Notes: generated from the sequence alone by a model not told the origin. A stretch of 64,000 nt of DNA from G963691885 sp963691885 (GCA_963691885.1 OY829843.1:3038001-3102000); one strand, 5' to 3'. Shown: positions 16,917 to 26,286, counted from the stretch's first letter. Numbers and translations: made by a program.

Positions 16917-17776
16917 ATCTGTTTTCCGTTGCGGGCTGGAATGAGAACAAGCAGCACAGCCAGCGCCACAAGACCCAGTGCTACAATATCGCCGGAACGG
17001 ACCTGTTCGCCCAAGACTATCATTCCCGAGAATACGCCGAGAACCGGGACCATCAGTGTTGAGACGGCAGAGACAACCACCGGCGCGTAGGATGCAATTC
17101 TGAACCAGATCCAGTAGCAGACAAATGACGCAATCACACCATTATATATAAGCGCAAGTGTCGGCCACAAACTCACTGTACGATAGTCCATATCATCGAA
17201 CAGGACGGTAATGATCAGAATTGGAATGATGCCGATTGCGTGCTGCCAGGCGGTAATCACCGTCAGGTCGGTCCGAAAATCCGCGTGCCGCATGACAACC
17301 GTACCCGCACCCCAGCAAATGGCGGCCGCGATCATGATCAAAGCACCCCAGGGCGTTGTGTTGAGGGATGCAAAATCTTGATACAGCAGGATCGCAATTG
17401 CCGTCATGCCCGCGGCGAGACCAGCGATTTGACGGTTCGTTAATTTGGCCTTTACCGCGATTACCGCGATCAGGACGGCCCAGGCCGGCATCGTGAATCC
17501 AAGGATCGCTGCCCGTCCTGATGTCATGAAAGACAATCCCAGCAGCATAAGCGAATTCCAGCCAAGGATGTTTAGGGCAGAGGCGATCAGGAGCATCTTT
17601 AAATCCGCCCCTTCCGGCAAAATCTTCTTGCGTTGGAGCAATACGAGCCCAAACAGGCAGGAAGCGCCGATGATTGTGGCGAGTGATCGAAAGGAAAGGA
17701 CAGTATACTCACCCAGCCCAATCTTCATGATAGGCCAGTTCACGCCCCAAAGCACGGTCAGCAGGATGATCATCAA
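16913..17776 (-). CDS. EamA-family (DMT superfamily) transporter, first of a tandem pair
   Basis: 287 residues from the ATG at 17776. Compared with its downstream paralogue the N-terminus is about 16 residues short, and the open frame continues upstream without an obvious ATG, so a non-ATG start is possible. The chain is hydrophobic throughout with two EamA repeats (LWGVNWPIMKIGLGEYT, ILGFTMPAWAVLIAVIAV). The closely related paralogue starts inside its stop codon. Paired EamA proteins sometimes work together as heterodimers. The substrate is unknown. Confidence 0.88.
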   Translation of the reverse strand: MMIILLTVLWGVNWPIMKIGLGEYTVLSFRSLATIIGASCLFGLVLLQRKKILPEGADLKMLLIASALNILGWNSLMLLGLSFMTSGRAAILGFTMPAWAVLIAVIAVKAKLTNRQIAGLAAGMTAIAILLYQDFASLNTTPWGALIMIAAAICWGAGTVVMRHADFRTDLTVITAWQHAIGIIPILIITVLFDDMDYRTVSLWPTLALIYNGVIASFVCYWIWFRIASYAPVVVSAVSTLMVPVLGVFSGMIVLGEQVRSGDIVALGLVALAVLLVLIPARNGKQI

Positions 17777-17936
17777 CCACAGGAATCGAATTGGGGCAGA
17801 ATTTGTCAGTTTTAAAGTTCCTGTGGGCCGGCAAGAATTAGGATGAAGGCAAAGGCTTGGAGAGGATGTCGCCAGAATTTCCGCCTTGATTTAGGACTTC
17901 TCACCAAAGCTTGTCCAGCTTCAAGCGGTTAGCCGT

Positions 17937-17964
17937 ATGACAAAGCGCATCCATATCTTATAAT
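17937..17964 (+). promoter_or_regulatory. Sigma70-type promoter for the PAS-domain gene
   Basis: ATGACA (17937-17942), a 16-base spacer and a perfect TATAAT (17959-17964). Transcription would start near 17971 and read into the gene at 18045 with a leader of about 75 bases. Confidence 0.6.
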
Positions 17965-18044
17965 ACCGCAGAAAATTGATGGCTGCGGATGATGGACACC
18001 GCCCAGTAATGCAACCAGAATTCAGGGATGGCAGGGAGTAAAGG

Positions 18045-18548
18045 TTGAATAGCGACGTCCTGAAAGAGAAAAACCGTGTACGCTCTACCGAATATTGGCG
18101 ACTGGCTGCAGGCGCGCTGCCGCAAGGCAACCCCGTGTCCGTCTTTTATGATGTATTTCAAAACCTGAAAGATGACACAGGCCGGCTTCCCCGTGACCGG
18201 TTCCATCCCATGGAGCACACGAGATTACTGCCCTGGGTGCAGATGTATCTTGAGACAGAACCCCTGCAGTTTAAATGCATCCTGATGGGAACTGGTGTTC
18301 GGGACATTATTGGCCGTGACGTAACAGGACTGCATTTGACCGAGTCCGTTCCCGGCCTGTTTCAGGAAAATCGCGTGAGGGAGTTTGTCGAGTGCCACGA
18401 GACGGGCAATCCCGTGCTTTCAGAATCCCTTCTTCCATTCGAGGATAAGGAGCACGTCCTTGTTCTTCGCGGCGCGTTTCCGGGGATGAAAGACGGTCGG
18501 CGATTGATCTACCTGCCGCTCGCGATGCATGCAACCCGGATTTCCTGA
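18045..18548 (+). CDS. PAS-domain protein (PAS_5 type)
   Basis: 167 residues, starting at a TTG with AGGGAG six bases upstream. The sequence from STEYWRLAAGALPQGNPV through KCILMGTGVRDIIGRDVTG and PFEDKEHVLVLRGAFPG matches the small stand-alone PAS proteins common in Rhodospirillales, which have no output domain. Role unknown; regulators of this type are found scattered through these genomes. A good promoter lies 80 bases upstream, so it is probably not part of a longer operon, though the DadA-like gene follows in the same direction. Confidence 0.75.
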   Translation: MNSDVLKEKNRVRSTEYWRLAAGALPQGNPVSVFYDVFQNLKDDTGRLPRDRFHPMEHTRLLPWVQMYLETEPLQFKCILMGTGVRDIIGRDVTGLHLTESVPGLFQENRVREFVECHETGNPVLSESLLPFEDKEHVLVLRGAFPGMKDGRRLIYLPLAMHATRIS

Positions 18549-18620
18549 AATCTTGTAAGGCTGGACAGCCCCCTCCTGACCCACGATGATCGGCCATTGG
18601 GTCGCTACAGGGTAAGACAT

Positions 18621-19901
18621 TTGGCAATCGAATCGAAAAACGGTCGGGCGGATCAGGCACAATCGGGTAGGGCAATTGTGCTTGGCGCTGGCATGGTGGG
18701 TATTTCCAGTGCGCTGCATCTGCAGCAACGAGGATGGGATGTCGTTCTGGTCGACAGGGTCGGCCCCGGGGCTGAAACATCATTCGGCAATGCCGGTGTG
18801 ATCAGCCGCGGATCGATCATGCCGGTCAGCTATCCGGGCATGCTGAAGGACATCCCGATGATCCTGGCCGGGAAAACCGATGCGGTCCGTATAACACCGG
18901 GCGGCTTGTTCAGCTCACTCGGCTGGGCCCCCGCGTTTATGCGGAACGCCACGACACAGCGAAACAGAGAGATCGCGAGGGATCTGAACGCTCTCCTGGA
19001 ACATTGCGTCCCTGAACATCGTGCCTTGATGGAGCAGGCCAATGCCCTGTCGCATATCCGGGACGGTGGGTGGCTGAAACTCTATCGCAGTGAAAAGGGC
19101 GCGCGCAAAACGGTCCTGGAGAAGGAATTGTTAACGGAGCTGGGCGTTCCCTTTGAAACCCTTGTACCCGAAGACATTGCGGAACTCGAACCCCATTTGA
19201 ACCCGATTTACCACTCCGGCATACACATAACGGGGACGGCCAGTGTCGATGATCCTGGTACGGTTTGCAGGCTTTATGCGGCGGAATTTGAGCGCGCAGG
19301 TGGCACCATCAGGATCAGCACTGTCGCCCGCCTTGAAGAGAGATCGGACAGCGTGGCGGTACATTTTGCCGATGGTGACCCGCTGGTCGCAGAGCATGTT
19401 GTTGTCGCCATGGGGGCCTGGTCGGACCAGTTGCTAAAACCGCTCGGCATCCGTGTTCCCCTGTTTCAGGAACGCGGATATCATCGACATTACAAACCGT
19501 CTGGAAATGCGTTCCTGACCCGTCCCATCTATGACGCGGGGGGTGCTTTTGTTGTGACACCCATGGTCAAGGGGATCCGTGTCAGCTGCGGTGTAGAGAT
19601 TGCCGCGCCGAACGCCCCGCCATCGCCTGTTCAGATAGAGGCCATCATGCCGGCGGTTCGTGCGGCCTTCCCGCTGGCGGAGACGGTGGATGATGAACCG
19701 TGGTTCGGGCGGCGTCCCAGCTTGCCCGACGGCATACCGGCGATTGGTCCCGCCCGTGCCGGATCGCGCATCTGGACCAATTTTGGCCATCAGCATATCG
19801 GCTTCACCCTTGGCCCGATCAGCGGTCGACTGATCGCCGAAATGATCACTGGGGAATCGCCCATCATAGACCCAACCCCGTATCGTCTGTCACGGTTTTG
19901 A
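18621..19901 (+). CDS. FAD-dependent amino acid dehydrogenase (DadA-like)
   Basis: 426 residues from a TTG at 18621, which has AGGGTAAG upstream; another TTG at 18597 would add eight residues. FAD binding is shown by AIVLGAGMVGISSALHLQQR and, at the C-terminus, the second flavin-contact region around NFGHQHIGFTLGPISGRL. The region ETSFGNAGVISRGS is typical of D-amino acid dehydrogenases of the DadA family. Such enzymes oxidise D-amino acids or N-methylated amino acids and pass electrons to the quinone pool. Next to it lies a dimethylglycine-dehydrogenase-like gene, so a methylated amino acid is a fair guess for its substrate. Confidence 0.88.
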   Translation: MAIESKNGRADQAQSGRAIVLGAGMVGISSALHLQQRGWDVVLVDRVGPGAETSFGNAGVISRGSIMPVSYPGMLKDIPMILAGKTDAVRITPGGLFSSLGWAPAFMRNATTQRNREIARDLNALLEHCVPEHRALMEQANALSHIRDGGWLKLYRSEKGARKTVLEKELLTELGVPFETLVPEDIAELEPHLNPIYHSGIHITGTASVDDPGTVCRLYAAEFERAGGTIRISTVARLEERSDSVAVHFADGDPLVAEHVVVAMGAWSDQLLKPLGIRVPLFQERGYHRHYKPSGNAFLTRPIYDAGGAFVVTPMVKGIRVSCGVEIAAPNAPPSPVQIEAIMPAVRAAFPLAETVDDEPWFGRRPSLPDGIPAIGPARAGSRIWTNFGHQHIGFTLGPISGRLIAEMITGESPIIDPTPYRLSRF

Positions 19902-20067
19902 GCCTCCAGGGTCTGTCGCCTCAACCGCTGTGTCGCACCCTGAGGGCGCGAAATTGCGGTTTCCGGGTCGCGCGTGTGCAAGCGGTCTCGCGGGAAAATT
20001 AGGACAAGAGGGACATCAATAGTGAACTACGCGATCCACAGGATTCGCTAACCGGGGGTAAATTCTT

Positions 20068-22518
20068 ATGAAGTCACAGGCACAGGTGGTCGTCATCGGA
20101 GGCGGTGCAGTCGGGGTTTCCACGCTGTATCATCTGGCCAAGAAGGGTTGGTCAGACGTCGTTCTGATTGAGCGTAAAGAGCTGACATCCGGGTCGACCT
20201 GGCATGCCGCCGGTCTCTTGCCCCTGTTCAATATGAGCTATTCGGTTGGCCAAATTCACAAATATTCGGTCAATCTTTACGGCAAGTTGGAAGAGGAAAC
20301 CGGTCAGCATGTCGGGCTGCGCACCGTGTCCAACATCCGCCTTGCGACAAATCAGGACCGGATGGACGAATATCGTCAATATGCCGGTGTTGCCCAGACG
20401 ATTGGCGTCAATGTGAACTTCCTGACACCGGAAGAAGTCCGCGATGTCTGGCCCATGGTGAATACAGACGGTCTGGTTGGCGCGATCCAGCATCCAGATG
20501 ACGGATATGTGCAGCCGGCGGACCTGACCCAGGCCTTTGCAATCGGTGCGCGGGCGAATGGTGCAGAGATTTATCGCAACACCACGGTCACCGGTATCAA
20601 GCGGACGGCGTCCGGCGAATGGATGGTCAGCACCGACAAGGGTGACATCACCTGCGAACATGTGGTTTCGGCCAGTGGTAACTTTGCGCGCCAGACGGGT
20701 CGTATGATCGGGCTGGATATTCCGGTCATCCCCGTCGAACATCAGTATATCGTGACTGAACCGCATCCAGAAATTCAGGAGCGCCAGAAAAAGGGGCTGC
20801 CCGAAATGGGAGTACTGCGTGAATCCGACGGGTCGTGGTATATGCGTGAAGAGAATGGCGGACTGATTCTGGGCCCGTATGAGGTTGGTGCGCCGGCCTG
20901 TTACGTCGATGGTCCGCGTGCCGACAGCGAGTATGAGCTGTTCCAGGAAGACCTTGAGCGTCTGGAACCCCATATTGAATCCGCGATGCACCGCGTCCCT
21001 GCCTTCGGTGAGGTCGGGGTGAAGCGCGTTTATAATGGCGCGATCGCCTATACACCTGATGGCAGCCCGATTGTCGGTCCGGCCTGGGATGTGCCCAATT
21101 TCTGGCTGAACGAAGGGCACAGCTTTGGCATCACGGCGGCCGGCGGTGCCGGGTGGCAGCTGGCGGAATGGATCGTTGAGGGCGAGCCCACCATCGATAT
21201 GCTGGGTGTGGATCCTCGCCGTTATGGTGACTATGCGACCAAATCCTATCTGATTGAGAAGAACGAGGAGGCTTATGCCCATGTCTTTATCGTTCACTAT
21301 CCGGATGAAGAGCGTGAAGCTGCTCGTCCGTTGCGTCAGGCCCCCTGTTACGACCGTTTGAAGGATCTGGGCGCGGTGTTCGGTCAGAAATCCGGTTGGG
21401 AGCGGGCGAACTGGTTTGCACCAGAAGGTGTGGCAGCCAAAGACGACTGGTCGTTCCGTCGGTCGGCCTGGTTTGAACCCGCCGTGAATGAGGCCCGCAA
21501 CGTGGCTGAAAATGTTGGCATCCTGGATATGACTGCCTTTGCCAAATGCCGCATCTCCGGCCCGGGTGCTGAAGAGTTCCTGGACGGGTTTGTCGCCAAC
21601 AAACTGCCAAAAGCAATCGGACGTATCGGCCTCTGCCACGCTCTCAACACCAGGGGCGGGGTTCACAGCGAATTCACCATCATGCGTGAAGCACCGACCC
21701 GCGAGGGCCATTCCAGCTTTTACATTGTCTCGGCCGGGGCCCTGCACCGTCTCGACCACGATTACCTGAAAAAACATATGCCTGATGACGGTTCAGTTCG
21801 CTTTGATGATCTGACCAATTCCATGGGTGTGCTGGTGATCGCGGGTCCGAAGTCCAGAACACTTCTGGAGCGGGTCAGTCGCGATGATGTCTCGAATGAA
21901 GGTTTCAAATGGCTGACGTCCAAGTGGATTGATGTGGGGCTTGCCCCCGCACTTGCCGCCCGCGTCAACTTTGTCGGCGAGCTGGGTTGGGAACTGCATC
22001 ACCCGATCGAGTATCAGAACCATATCTTTGACCGCCTGATGGCCGCCGGTGAAGATCTGGGGATCAAGCCGTTTGGGATCCGGGCGATGGACATGCTGCG
22101 GATCGAGAAATCCTATCGTATGGTCGGGACGGAGCTATCCATCGAATACTCCGCCTATGAATCGGGGCTGGATCGCTTTGTTCATCCAAACAAGGGTGAA
22201 TTCCTGGGACGCGACGCGCTGACCCAGTGGAGGGAGCGGGGCTTTGATAATGCGATGGTCACGCTTGAGGTCCATGATGTTGTTGATGCAGATGCGCTGG
22301 GCAACAATCCGGTCTATTCCGAGGGCTCATTGGTCGGGCGCGCAACCTCTGGCAATTATGGTCCCAGGATCGAAAAGTCTCTGGCAATGGCGATGGTGCG
22401 GCCGGAATTTTCGACCCCTGGTACAAAGCTGACCATGACCATTCTGGATCGGGAACATCCGGTAACCGTGCTTGAAGAAAGCCCGTATGACCCGGAAAAC
22501 GTCAAGCTGCGGTCGTGA
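20068..22518 (+). CDS. Dimethylglycine/sarcosine dehydrogenase-like FAD and GcvT-domain enzyme
   Basis: 816 residues, close to the length of dimethylglycine and sarcosine dehydrogenases. N-terminal half: FAD oxidoreductase with VVVIGGGAVGVSTLYHLAKK and SGSTWHAAGLL, whose histidine is the usual covalent flavin site. C-terminal half: GcvT-like aminomethyltransferase fold, with FVGELGWELHHP, which binds tetrahydrofolate and takes the released one-carbon unit. Expected reaction: oxidative N-demethylation giving methylene-tetrahydrofolate. It fits downstream of betaine-type demethylation seen in the 13-16 kb region. A GGGGG ribosome site sits before the ATG. Confidence 0.93.
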   Translation: MKSQAQVVVIGGGAVGVSTLYHLAKKGWSDVVLIERKELTSGSTWHAAGLLPLFNMSYSVGQIHKYSVNLYGKLEEETGQHVGLRTVSNIRLATNQDRMDEYRQYAGVAQTIGVNVNFLTPEEVRDVWPMVNTDGLVGAIQHPDDGYVQPADLTQAFAIGARANGAEIYRNTTVTGIKRTASGEWMVSTDKGDITCEHVVSASGNFARQTGRMIGLDIPVIPVEHQYIVTEPHPEIQERQKKGLPEMGVLRESDGSWYMREENGGLILGPYEVGAPACYVDGPRADSEYELFQEDLERLEPHIESAMHRVPAFGEVGVKRVYNGAIAYTPDGSPIVGPAWDVPNFWLNEGHSFGITAAGGAGWQLAEWIVEGEPTIDMLGVDPRRYGDYATKSYLIEKNEEAYAHVFIVHYPDEEREAARPLRQAPCYDRLKDLGAVFGQKSGWERANWFAPEGVAAKDDWSFRRSAWFEPAVNEARNVAENVGILDMTAFAKCRISGPGAEEFLDGFVANKLPKAIGRIGLCHALNTRGGVHSEFTIMREAPTREGHSSFYIVSAGALHRLDHDYLKKHMPDDGSVRFDDLTNSMGVLVIAGPKSRTLLERVSRDDVSNEGFKWLTSKWIDVGLAPALAARVNFVGELGWELHHPIEYQNHIFDRLMAAGEDLGIKPFGIRAMDMLRIEKSYRMVGTELSIEYSAYESGLDRFVHPNKGEFLGRDALTQWRERGFDNAMVTLEVHDVVDADALGNNPVYSEGSLVGRATSGNYGPRIEKSLAMAMVRPEFSTPGTKLTMTILDREHPVTVLEESPYDPENVKLRS

Positions 22519-22533
22519 TCCCGCGGTGGGTTC

Positions 22534-22986
22534 TCAGCCCGCCTGATCACTGTCTTTCCTGTGGCCCGCAAGGGCTGCACTGACGAGGGCGGATCCCGAT
22601 CCGTCCTCGTTCTGCCGTCTGCGCCTGGAGCCTTTATCCTGCTTTGATATTCGCGACGGCTCCGCCGCATGCCCGGGCATGACCAAAAGGGCTATTACGG
22701 GTATCAGGCCCACGACCGGCACCAGGGTGAGCAGGCTGAACCATCCTGACCAGCCGCAATCCCGGCATCGCTGAGCGGAAATTCCCAGATAAAGGACGAC
22801 GCCCGCGACCGAAATCGCGATCGCCAGTACCGCACCGAAGGCCGTTTGCGACCCCAGAAAGGTCGCGATACCGAAATAAGCTCCGATCAGCATGAGCGAC
22901 TGGACGATAACAGCCTTTACATAAGGCCAGCGTTTCCTGCGTCCGGGTCCAATTGAAAATGGACCGGTAATCAGAACATCAGACAT
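22534..22986 (-). CDS. DUF805-like membrane protein
   Basis: 150 residues. After an N-terminal segment of about 22 residues there are four hydrophobic stretches, then a charged tail rich in Arg, Ser and Gly (from about residue 105). The central motif QRCRDCGWSGWFSLL corresponds to the conserved RxxDxxxSGW element of the DUF805 family. The function of the family is unknown. The gene converges on the dimethylglycine-dehydrogenase-like gene with only 15 bases between stop codons. Confidence 0.75.
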   Translation of the reverse strand: MSDVLITGPFSIGPGRRKRWPYVKAVIVQSLMLIGAYFGIATFLGSQTAFGAVLAIAISVAGVVLYLGISAQRCRDCGWSGWFSLLTLVPVVGLIPVIALLVMPGHAAEPSRISKQDKGSRRRRQNEDGSGSALVSAALAGHRKDSDQAG

Positions 22987-23150
22987 GTGACATCGCCGTT
23001 TCCGGCGCCCCCGGGTCGATTCGCCTCAGCCCGTCGAGCGTGCATCTTCCACGCGGTATCGCGTTCTGCACAGGAAAATTACATCAATTGTTGTCAGTAT
23101 TTTTCAAAAAATGAACTCGAAAGGTGGCGGGTGGTCTGGCCGCAATGATT

Positions 23151-23168
23151 CTTTAACATGTCTGTAAC
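23151..23168 (+). promoter_or_regulatory. Pho-box-like direct repeat upstream of phnC
   Basis: CTTTAAC-ATGT-CTGTAAC is two seven-base half-sites separated by four bases, the spacing of a PhoB site (consensus CTGTCAT-N4-CTGTCAT). A third weaker unit, AGGTCAC, follows four bases later at 23173-23179. The box ends about 100 bases before the phnC start. It implies induction by phosphate shortage, as for phosphonate transporters elsewhere. Confidence 0.6.
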
Positions 23169-23269
23169 ATGAAGGTCACTTCAGACCGATACCGGAGTCC
23201 CCATCAACTGCATTGCGGGGATCCAGATGCTCTCCCCAGTGCCAGAACACATTGGTCGAGTTGGGGCGT

Positions 23270-24112
23270 ATGTCGAAAGTCATTGAAATCTCGAATCTGA
23301 ACAAATCCTTCGTCAAGGGTAATCGGGTTCTGAAAGATGTTTCCATTTCGGTGGGAAAGGGTGAAATGGTCGCGCTGATCGGGGCGTCCGGTTCCGGAAA
23401 ATCGACACTGATCCGCCTGATATGCGGCCTTGAAGTCAGTGACGTGGGCAACGGCAAGATCTCGCTCTTCGACAAGATTGTTCAGGCGGATGGCAAGCGG
23501 ACGCAGGAGCAATGGGCCGTTCGCCACGATGTTGGTGTTATCTTCCAGCAGTTCAATCTGGTCTCGCGCCTGCGCCTTTTGACAAATGTTCTCGCCGGAC
23601 GTCTGTCACGCATACCGGCCTGGCGGGGATGGCTCGGTTTATTCCCCAGAACCGATAAAATTACAGCGCTGAAAGCTCTGGAACGGGTGGGTATGGCACA
23701 ATATGCCAGACAGCGTGCCTCCACCCTGTCCGGTGGACAGCAACAGCGCGGGGCAATCGCCCGTGCGCTTGCTCAACAGGCCCGTTTGATCCTGGCCGAT
23801 GAACCGATTGCCTCGCTGGACCCGGCCTCTGCCGAAACGGTCATGGCGATACTTGCTGAAATCAACGAGGCCGATGGTGTCACAGTTATCGTGTCCCTTC
23901 ATCAAATTGACCATGCGTTCCGCCATTGTCGGCGCATCATCGCCCTGAAAGAGGGCGAGGTTGTCTATGACGGGCCGACCGACGGGATCCGTCCGGAAGA
24001 AATTTCCAAACTTTACGGTGTTGAGGGATCAGACCTGATGCTTGGACAACGTGAGGAAATGGAAGAAATGCCACCGGCACCGGTTCTTCAACCGGTCGCG
24101 GCGGCATCTTGA
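23270..24112 (+). CDS. phnC: Phosphonate-type ABC transporter, ATP-binding protein
   Basis: 280 residues from the ATG at 23270, where similarity to the family begins (MSKVIEISNLNKSF). Walker A is GASGSGKS, the signature LSGGQQQR, Walker B LILADEP, and the switch histidine is in VSLHQIDHAF, the form typical of PhnC. It powers uptake through PhnE of ligand delivered by PhnD. The C-terminal tail after about residue 255 is acidic and proline-rich (EEMEEMPPAPV), slightly longer than usual. It is first in phnC-phnD-phnE and has a Pho-box-like element upstream. Confidence 0.94.
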   Translation: MSKVIEISNLNKSFVKGNRVLKDVSISVGKGEMVALIGASGSGKSTLIRLICGLEVSDVGNGKISLFDKIVQADGKRTQEQWAVRHDVGVIFQQFNLVSRLRLLTNVLAGRLSRIPAWRGWLGLFPRTDKITALKALERVGMAQYARQRASTLSGGQQQRGAIARALAQQARLILADEPIASLDPASAETVMAILAEINEADGVTVIVSLHQIDHAFRHCRRIIALKEGEVVYDGPTDGIRPEEISKLYGVEGSDLMLGQREEMEEMPPAPVLQPVAAAS

Positions 24113-24180
24113 GTTCACCCTGCCTCTCTCGAGGCAAGACCTGTTGATCTTTTAGTTCTAACCAAGGGAGTACCCAAACT

Positions 24181-25194
24181 ATGATCAAGAAAGCCCTTAT
24201 GGCTGCAACCGTGGCTGTGGCTGCGATGGCCGGTTTTCAGGCCAAGGCAGAAATGCCTGACACACTGAACTTCGGCATTATTTCAACTGAATCCTCGTCC
24301 GTGCTGGAAGCCAGCTTCTCGCCGTTTCTGAACGCGATGGGCGAGAGCCTGGGTGTTGAGGTGAAACCTTTCTTCGCCAGCGACTATGCAGGTGTCATCG
24401 AAGGCATGCGCTTTGGTAAGGTTGACGTTGCCTGGTTCGGTAACAAGTCCGCCATCCAGGCTGTCGATCGCGCTGGCGGCGAAGTGTTTGCCCAGACCAT
24501 CAAAGATGACGGTGCACGCGGATATTACTCACTGCTGATCACCCATAAAGACAGCCCGTTGAACAGCCTTGAAGACGTTCTTGCCTGCGGCAAGACCGCG
24601 ACCTTCGGCAATGGTGACCCGAACTCCACATCCGGTTTCGCAATTCCCGGTTACTATGTCTGGGCATTGAACAATCAGACACCGGAAGATTGCTTCTCTC
24701 GGGTTGTGACATCCAACCATGAAGGTAATGCGCTGGCCATTGCCAACCAGAAAGTCGACGTTGCGACAAACAACACAGAGTCCATGGGTCGTCTGCAGAA
24801 GAACAACCCTGAGGCCTTTGCAAATATCAAGGAAATCTGGCGCTCCCCGATTATCCCGTCCGATCCGATCGTATGGCGGAAAGAGTTGAGCCAGGAAACA
24901 AAAGAGAAGATCTACTACTTCTTCATGCAGTATGGCCGCTTTGGTGACGCTGAAAAGGTCAAGCGTGAGCGCGATGTTCTGGCCCAGGTTTCTGATGGTT
25001 GGGGTCCTTTCCTGGCATCCTCCAACGCCCAGCTGCTGGACGTTCGTCAGATCGAGGCTTTCAAAGGCAAGATCAAGGCCGAGAACAACACCAAGCTTTC
25101 CGCTGAAGAAAAGCAGGCGGCAATTGCTGCTGCTGAAGCTGAGCTGGAAAGCCTTCAGAAAATGGCCGATATCGTCGGTAAAGCCGGCTACTAA
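24181..25194 (+). CDS. phnD: Phosphonate-type ABC transporter, substrate-binding protein
   Basis: 337 residues with a signal peptide (MIKKALMAATVAVAAMAGF, cleavage after KAE or nearby), so it is periplasmic. PhnD features: FASDYAGVIEGMRFGKVDVA, the aromatic WFGNKSA, and the phosphonate-gripping loop DPNSTSGFAIPG. The C-terminus has about 50 extra charged, helical residues rich in Lys, Glu and Ala. It is probably made in excess over the permease because a hairpin follows the gene. Specificity (2-aminoethylphosphonate, alkylphosphonates or phosphite) cannot be told from the sequence alone. Confidence 0.94.
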   Translation: MIKKALMAATVAVAAMAGFQAKAEMPDTLNFGIISTESSSVLEASFSPFLNAMGESLGVEVKPFFASDYAGVIEGMRFGKVDVAWFGNKSAIQAVDRAGGEVFAQTIKDDGARGYYSLLITHKDSPLNSLEDVLACGKTATFGNGDPNSTSGFAIPGYYVWALNNQTPEDCFSRVVTSNHEGNALAIANQKVDVATNNTESMGRLQKNNPEAFANIKEIWRSPIIPSDPIVWRKELSQETKEKIYYFFMQYGRFGDAEKVKRERDVLAQVSDGWGPFLASSNAQLLDVRQIEAFKGKIKAENNTKLSAEEKQAAIAAAEAELESLQKMADIVGKAGY

Positions 25195-25213
25195 ACGCCA
25201 CGGGAATGAGGGG

Positions 25214-25240
25214 CGGGGCTGCGCTTTGTGGCCCCGTCTT
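25214..25240 (+). terminator. Attenuating hairpin between phnD and phnE
   Basis: CGGGGC (25214-25219) pairs with GCCCCG (25231-25236) and is followed by TCTTTCC. The stem is short and the T-run imperfect, so it should reduce rather than stop transcription into phnE, or protect the phnD message. Confidence 0.55.
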
Positions 25241-25284
25241 TCCGTCTGAAAAAACACTAAGCGTCGATACACCGGGATCAGATC

Positions 25285-26127
25285 ATGACCATCGCCACCG
25301 AAACCCTGAGCCGTTCTGCACCCGCAGATAACCTGTCTGCGGTCATCCAGGACCAGTTAAAGCCTGACTATAAGGGTTTCCTGACAAAGATGCTGGTTGT
25401 GGCCATTATCGCGGCCCTGCTCGGTGTGAGCTATTATCCCGTTGAGGTCAACAACTGGACCTATCTGATCACTGACGCGGGTAACATGGCGGTTTTTATC
25501 GCTGATTTCCTGCAACCCAATTTCGAAGATATAGATCTCTATCTCTGGAAAATGCTGGAGACTGTCCAGATTGCGTTCTGGGGTACATTCCTGTCGATTG
25601 TCTTTGGCATTCCCTGCGCATTGCTGAGTTCGAGCAACATCGCACCTGCCTGGATCGTTCAGCCCATGCGACGTTTGATGGATGCCTGTCGTGCCATTAA
25701 TGAGCTTGTGTTTGCCATTCTCTTCGTTGCTGCTGTCGGGCTTGGCCCCTTTGCCGGTGTTCTGGCCCTTTTCATCCATAATCTGGGTATTATCGCGAAG
25801 CTGTTTTCTGAAGCTGTCGAGGCGATTGATCCGCGTCCCGTCGAAGGTATTCGGTCGACCGGCGCAGGCCGCATCCATGAAATCCTCTATGGTGTGGTGC
25901 CCCAGGTTATGCCGCTCTGGTCCAGCTTCTCCCTCTACCGGTTTGAAACCCTTGTCCGTTCTGCAACGGTTCTCGGCATTGTTGGCGCGGGGGGTATCGG
26001 GTTTCAGTTCTACGAGGCATTTCGCAGTTTTCAGTATGACCGCGCCGGTGCGATCATCCTGGTGGTTGTGATCGTGGTCTCCCTGATTGACATCGCATCC
26101 TCTCGTCTGCGTCGTCATCTCGTCTGA
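25285..26127 (+). CDS. phnE: Phosphonate-type ABC transporter, permease
   Basis: 280 residues. The N-terminal 35 residues are cytoplasmic, followed by a first helix (MLVVAIIAALLGVSYY), a periplasmic loop and about five further helices. The EAA loop that docks on the ATPase is AVEAIDPRPVEGIRSTGA. The family forms a homodimer in the inner membrane. It is the last gene of phnCDE; no C-P lyase or phosphonatase gene follows in this window, so breakdown enzymes must be encoded elsewhere. Confidence 0.93.
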   Translation: MTIATETLSRSAPADNLSAVIQDQLKPDYKGFLTKMLVVAIIAALLGVSYYPVEVNNWTYLITDAGNMAVFIADFLQPNFEDIDLYLWKMLETVQIAFWGTFLSIVFGIPCALLSSSNIAPAWIVQPMRRLMDACRAINELVFAILFVAAVGLGPFAGVLALFIHNLGIIAKLFSEAVEAIDPRPVEGIRSTGAGRIHEILYGVVPQVMPLWSSFSLYRFETLVRSATVLGIVGAGGIGFQFYEAFRSFQYDRAGAIILVVVIVVSLIDIASSRLRRHLV

Positions 26128-26178
26128 TATTCGACACCACGCTTTCTTCCAAAGCGCAACCGCATGGCTTGAGATCAG

Positions 26179-26217
26179 TTAACTCTGATTTAACTAATCG
26201 CTGATATGCGGTATTAC
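26179..26217 (+). promoter_or_regulatory. CtrA box and promoter of the STAS/PP2C operon
   Basis: A full CtrA consensus, TTAA-CTCTGAT-TTAAC, lies at 26179-26194. Its right half doubles as the -35 element (TTTAAC, 26189-26194), and 17 bases further is a -10-like TATTAC (26212-26217). This overlap of box and -35 is the arrangement of CtrA-activated promoters. Start of transcription would be near 26224. Confidence 0.7.
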
Positions 26218-26286
26218 TGGAGTAAGGCGTGCCGGAAGCCGGCTGCGTCCTTACCTTGAACGGATGGTTTGGCGAGGGCTGATGGT

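Noticed and set aside
20152..21777. 541-codon open frame on the minus strand
   Set aside because: It lies wholly inside the dimethylglycine-dehydrogenase-like gene, whose protein is clearly recognisable; the opposite frame has no domain pattern.
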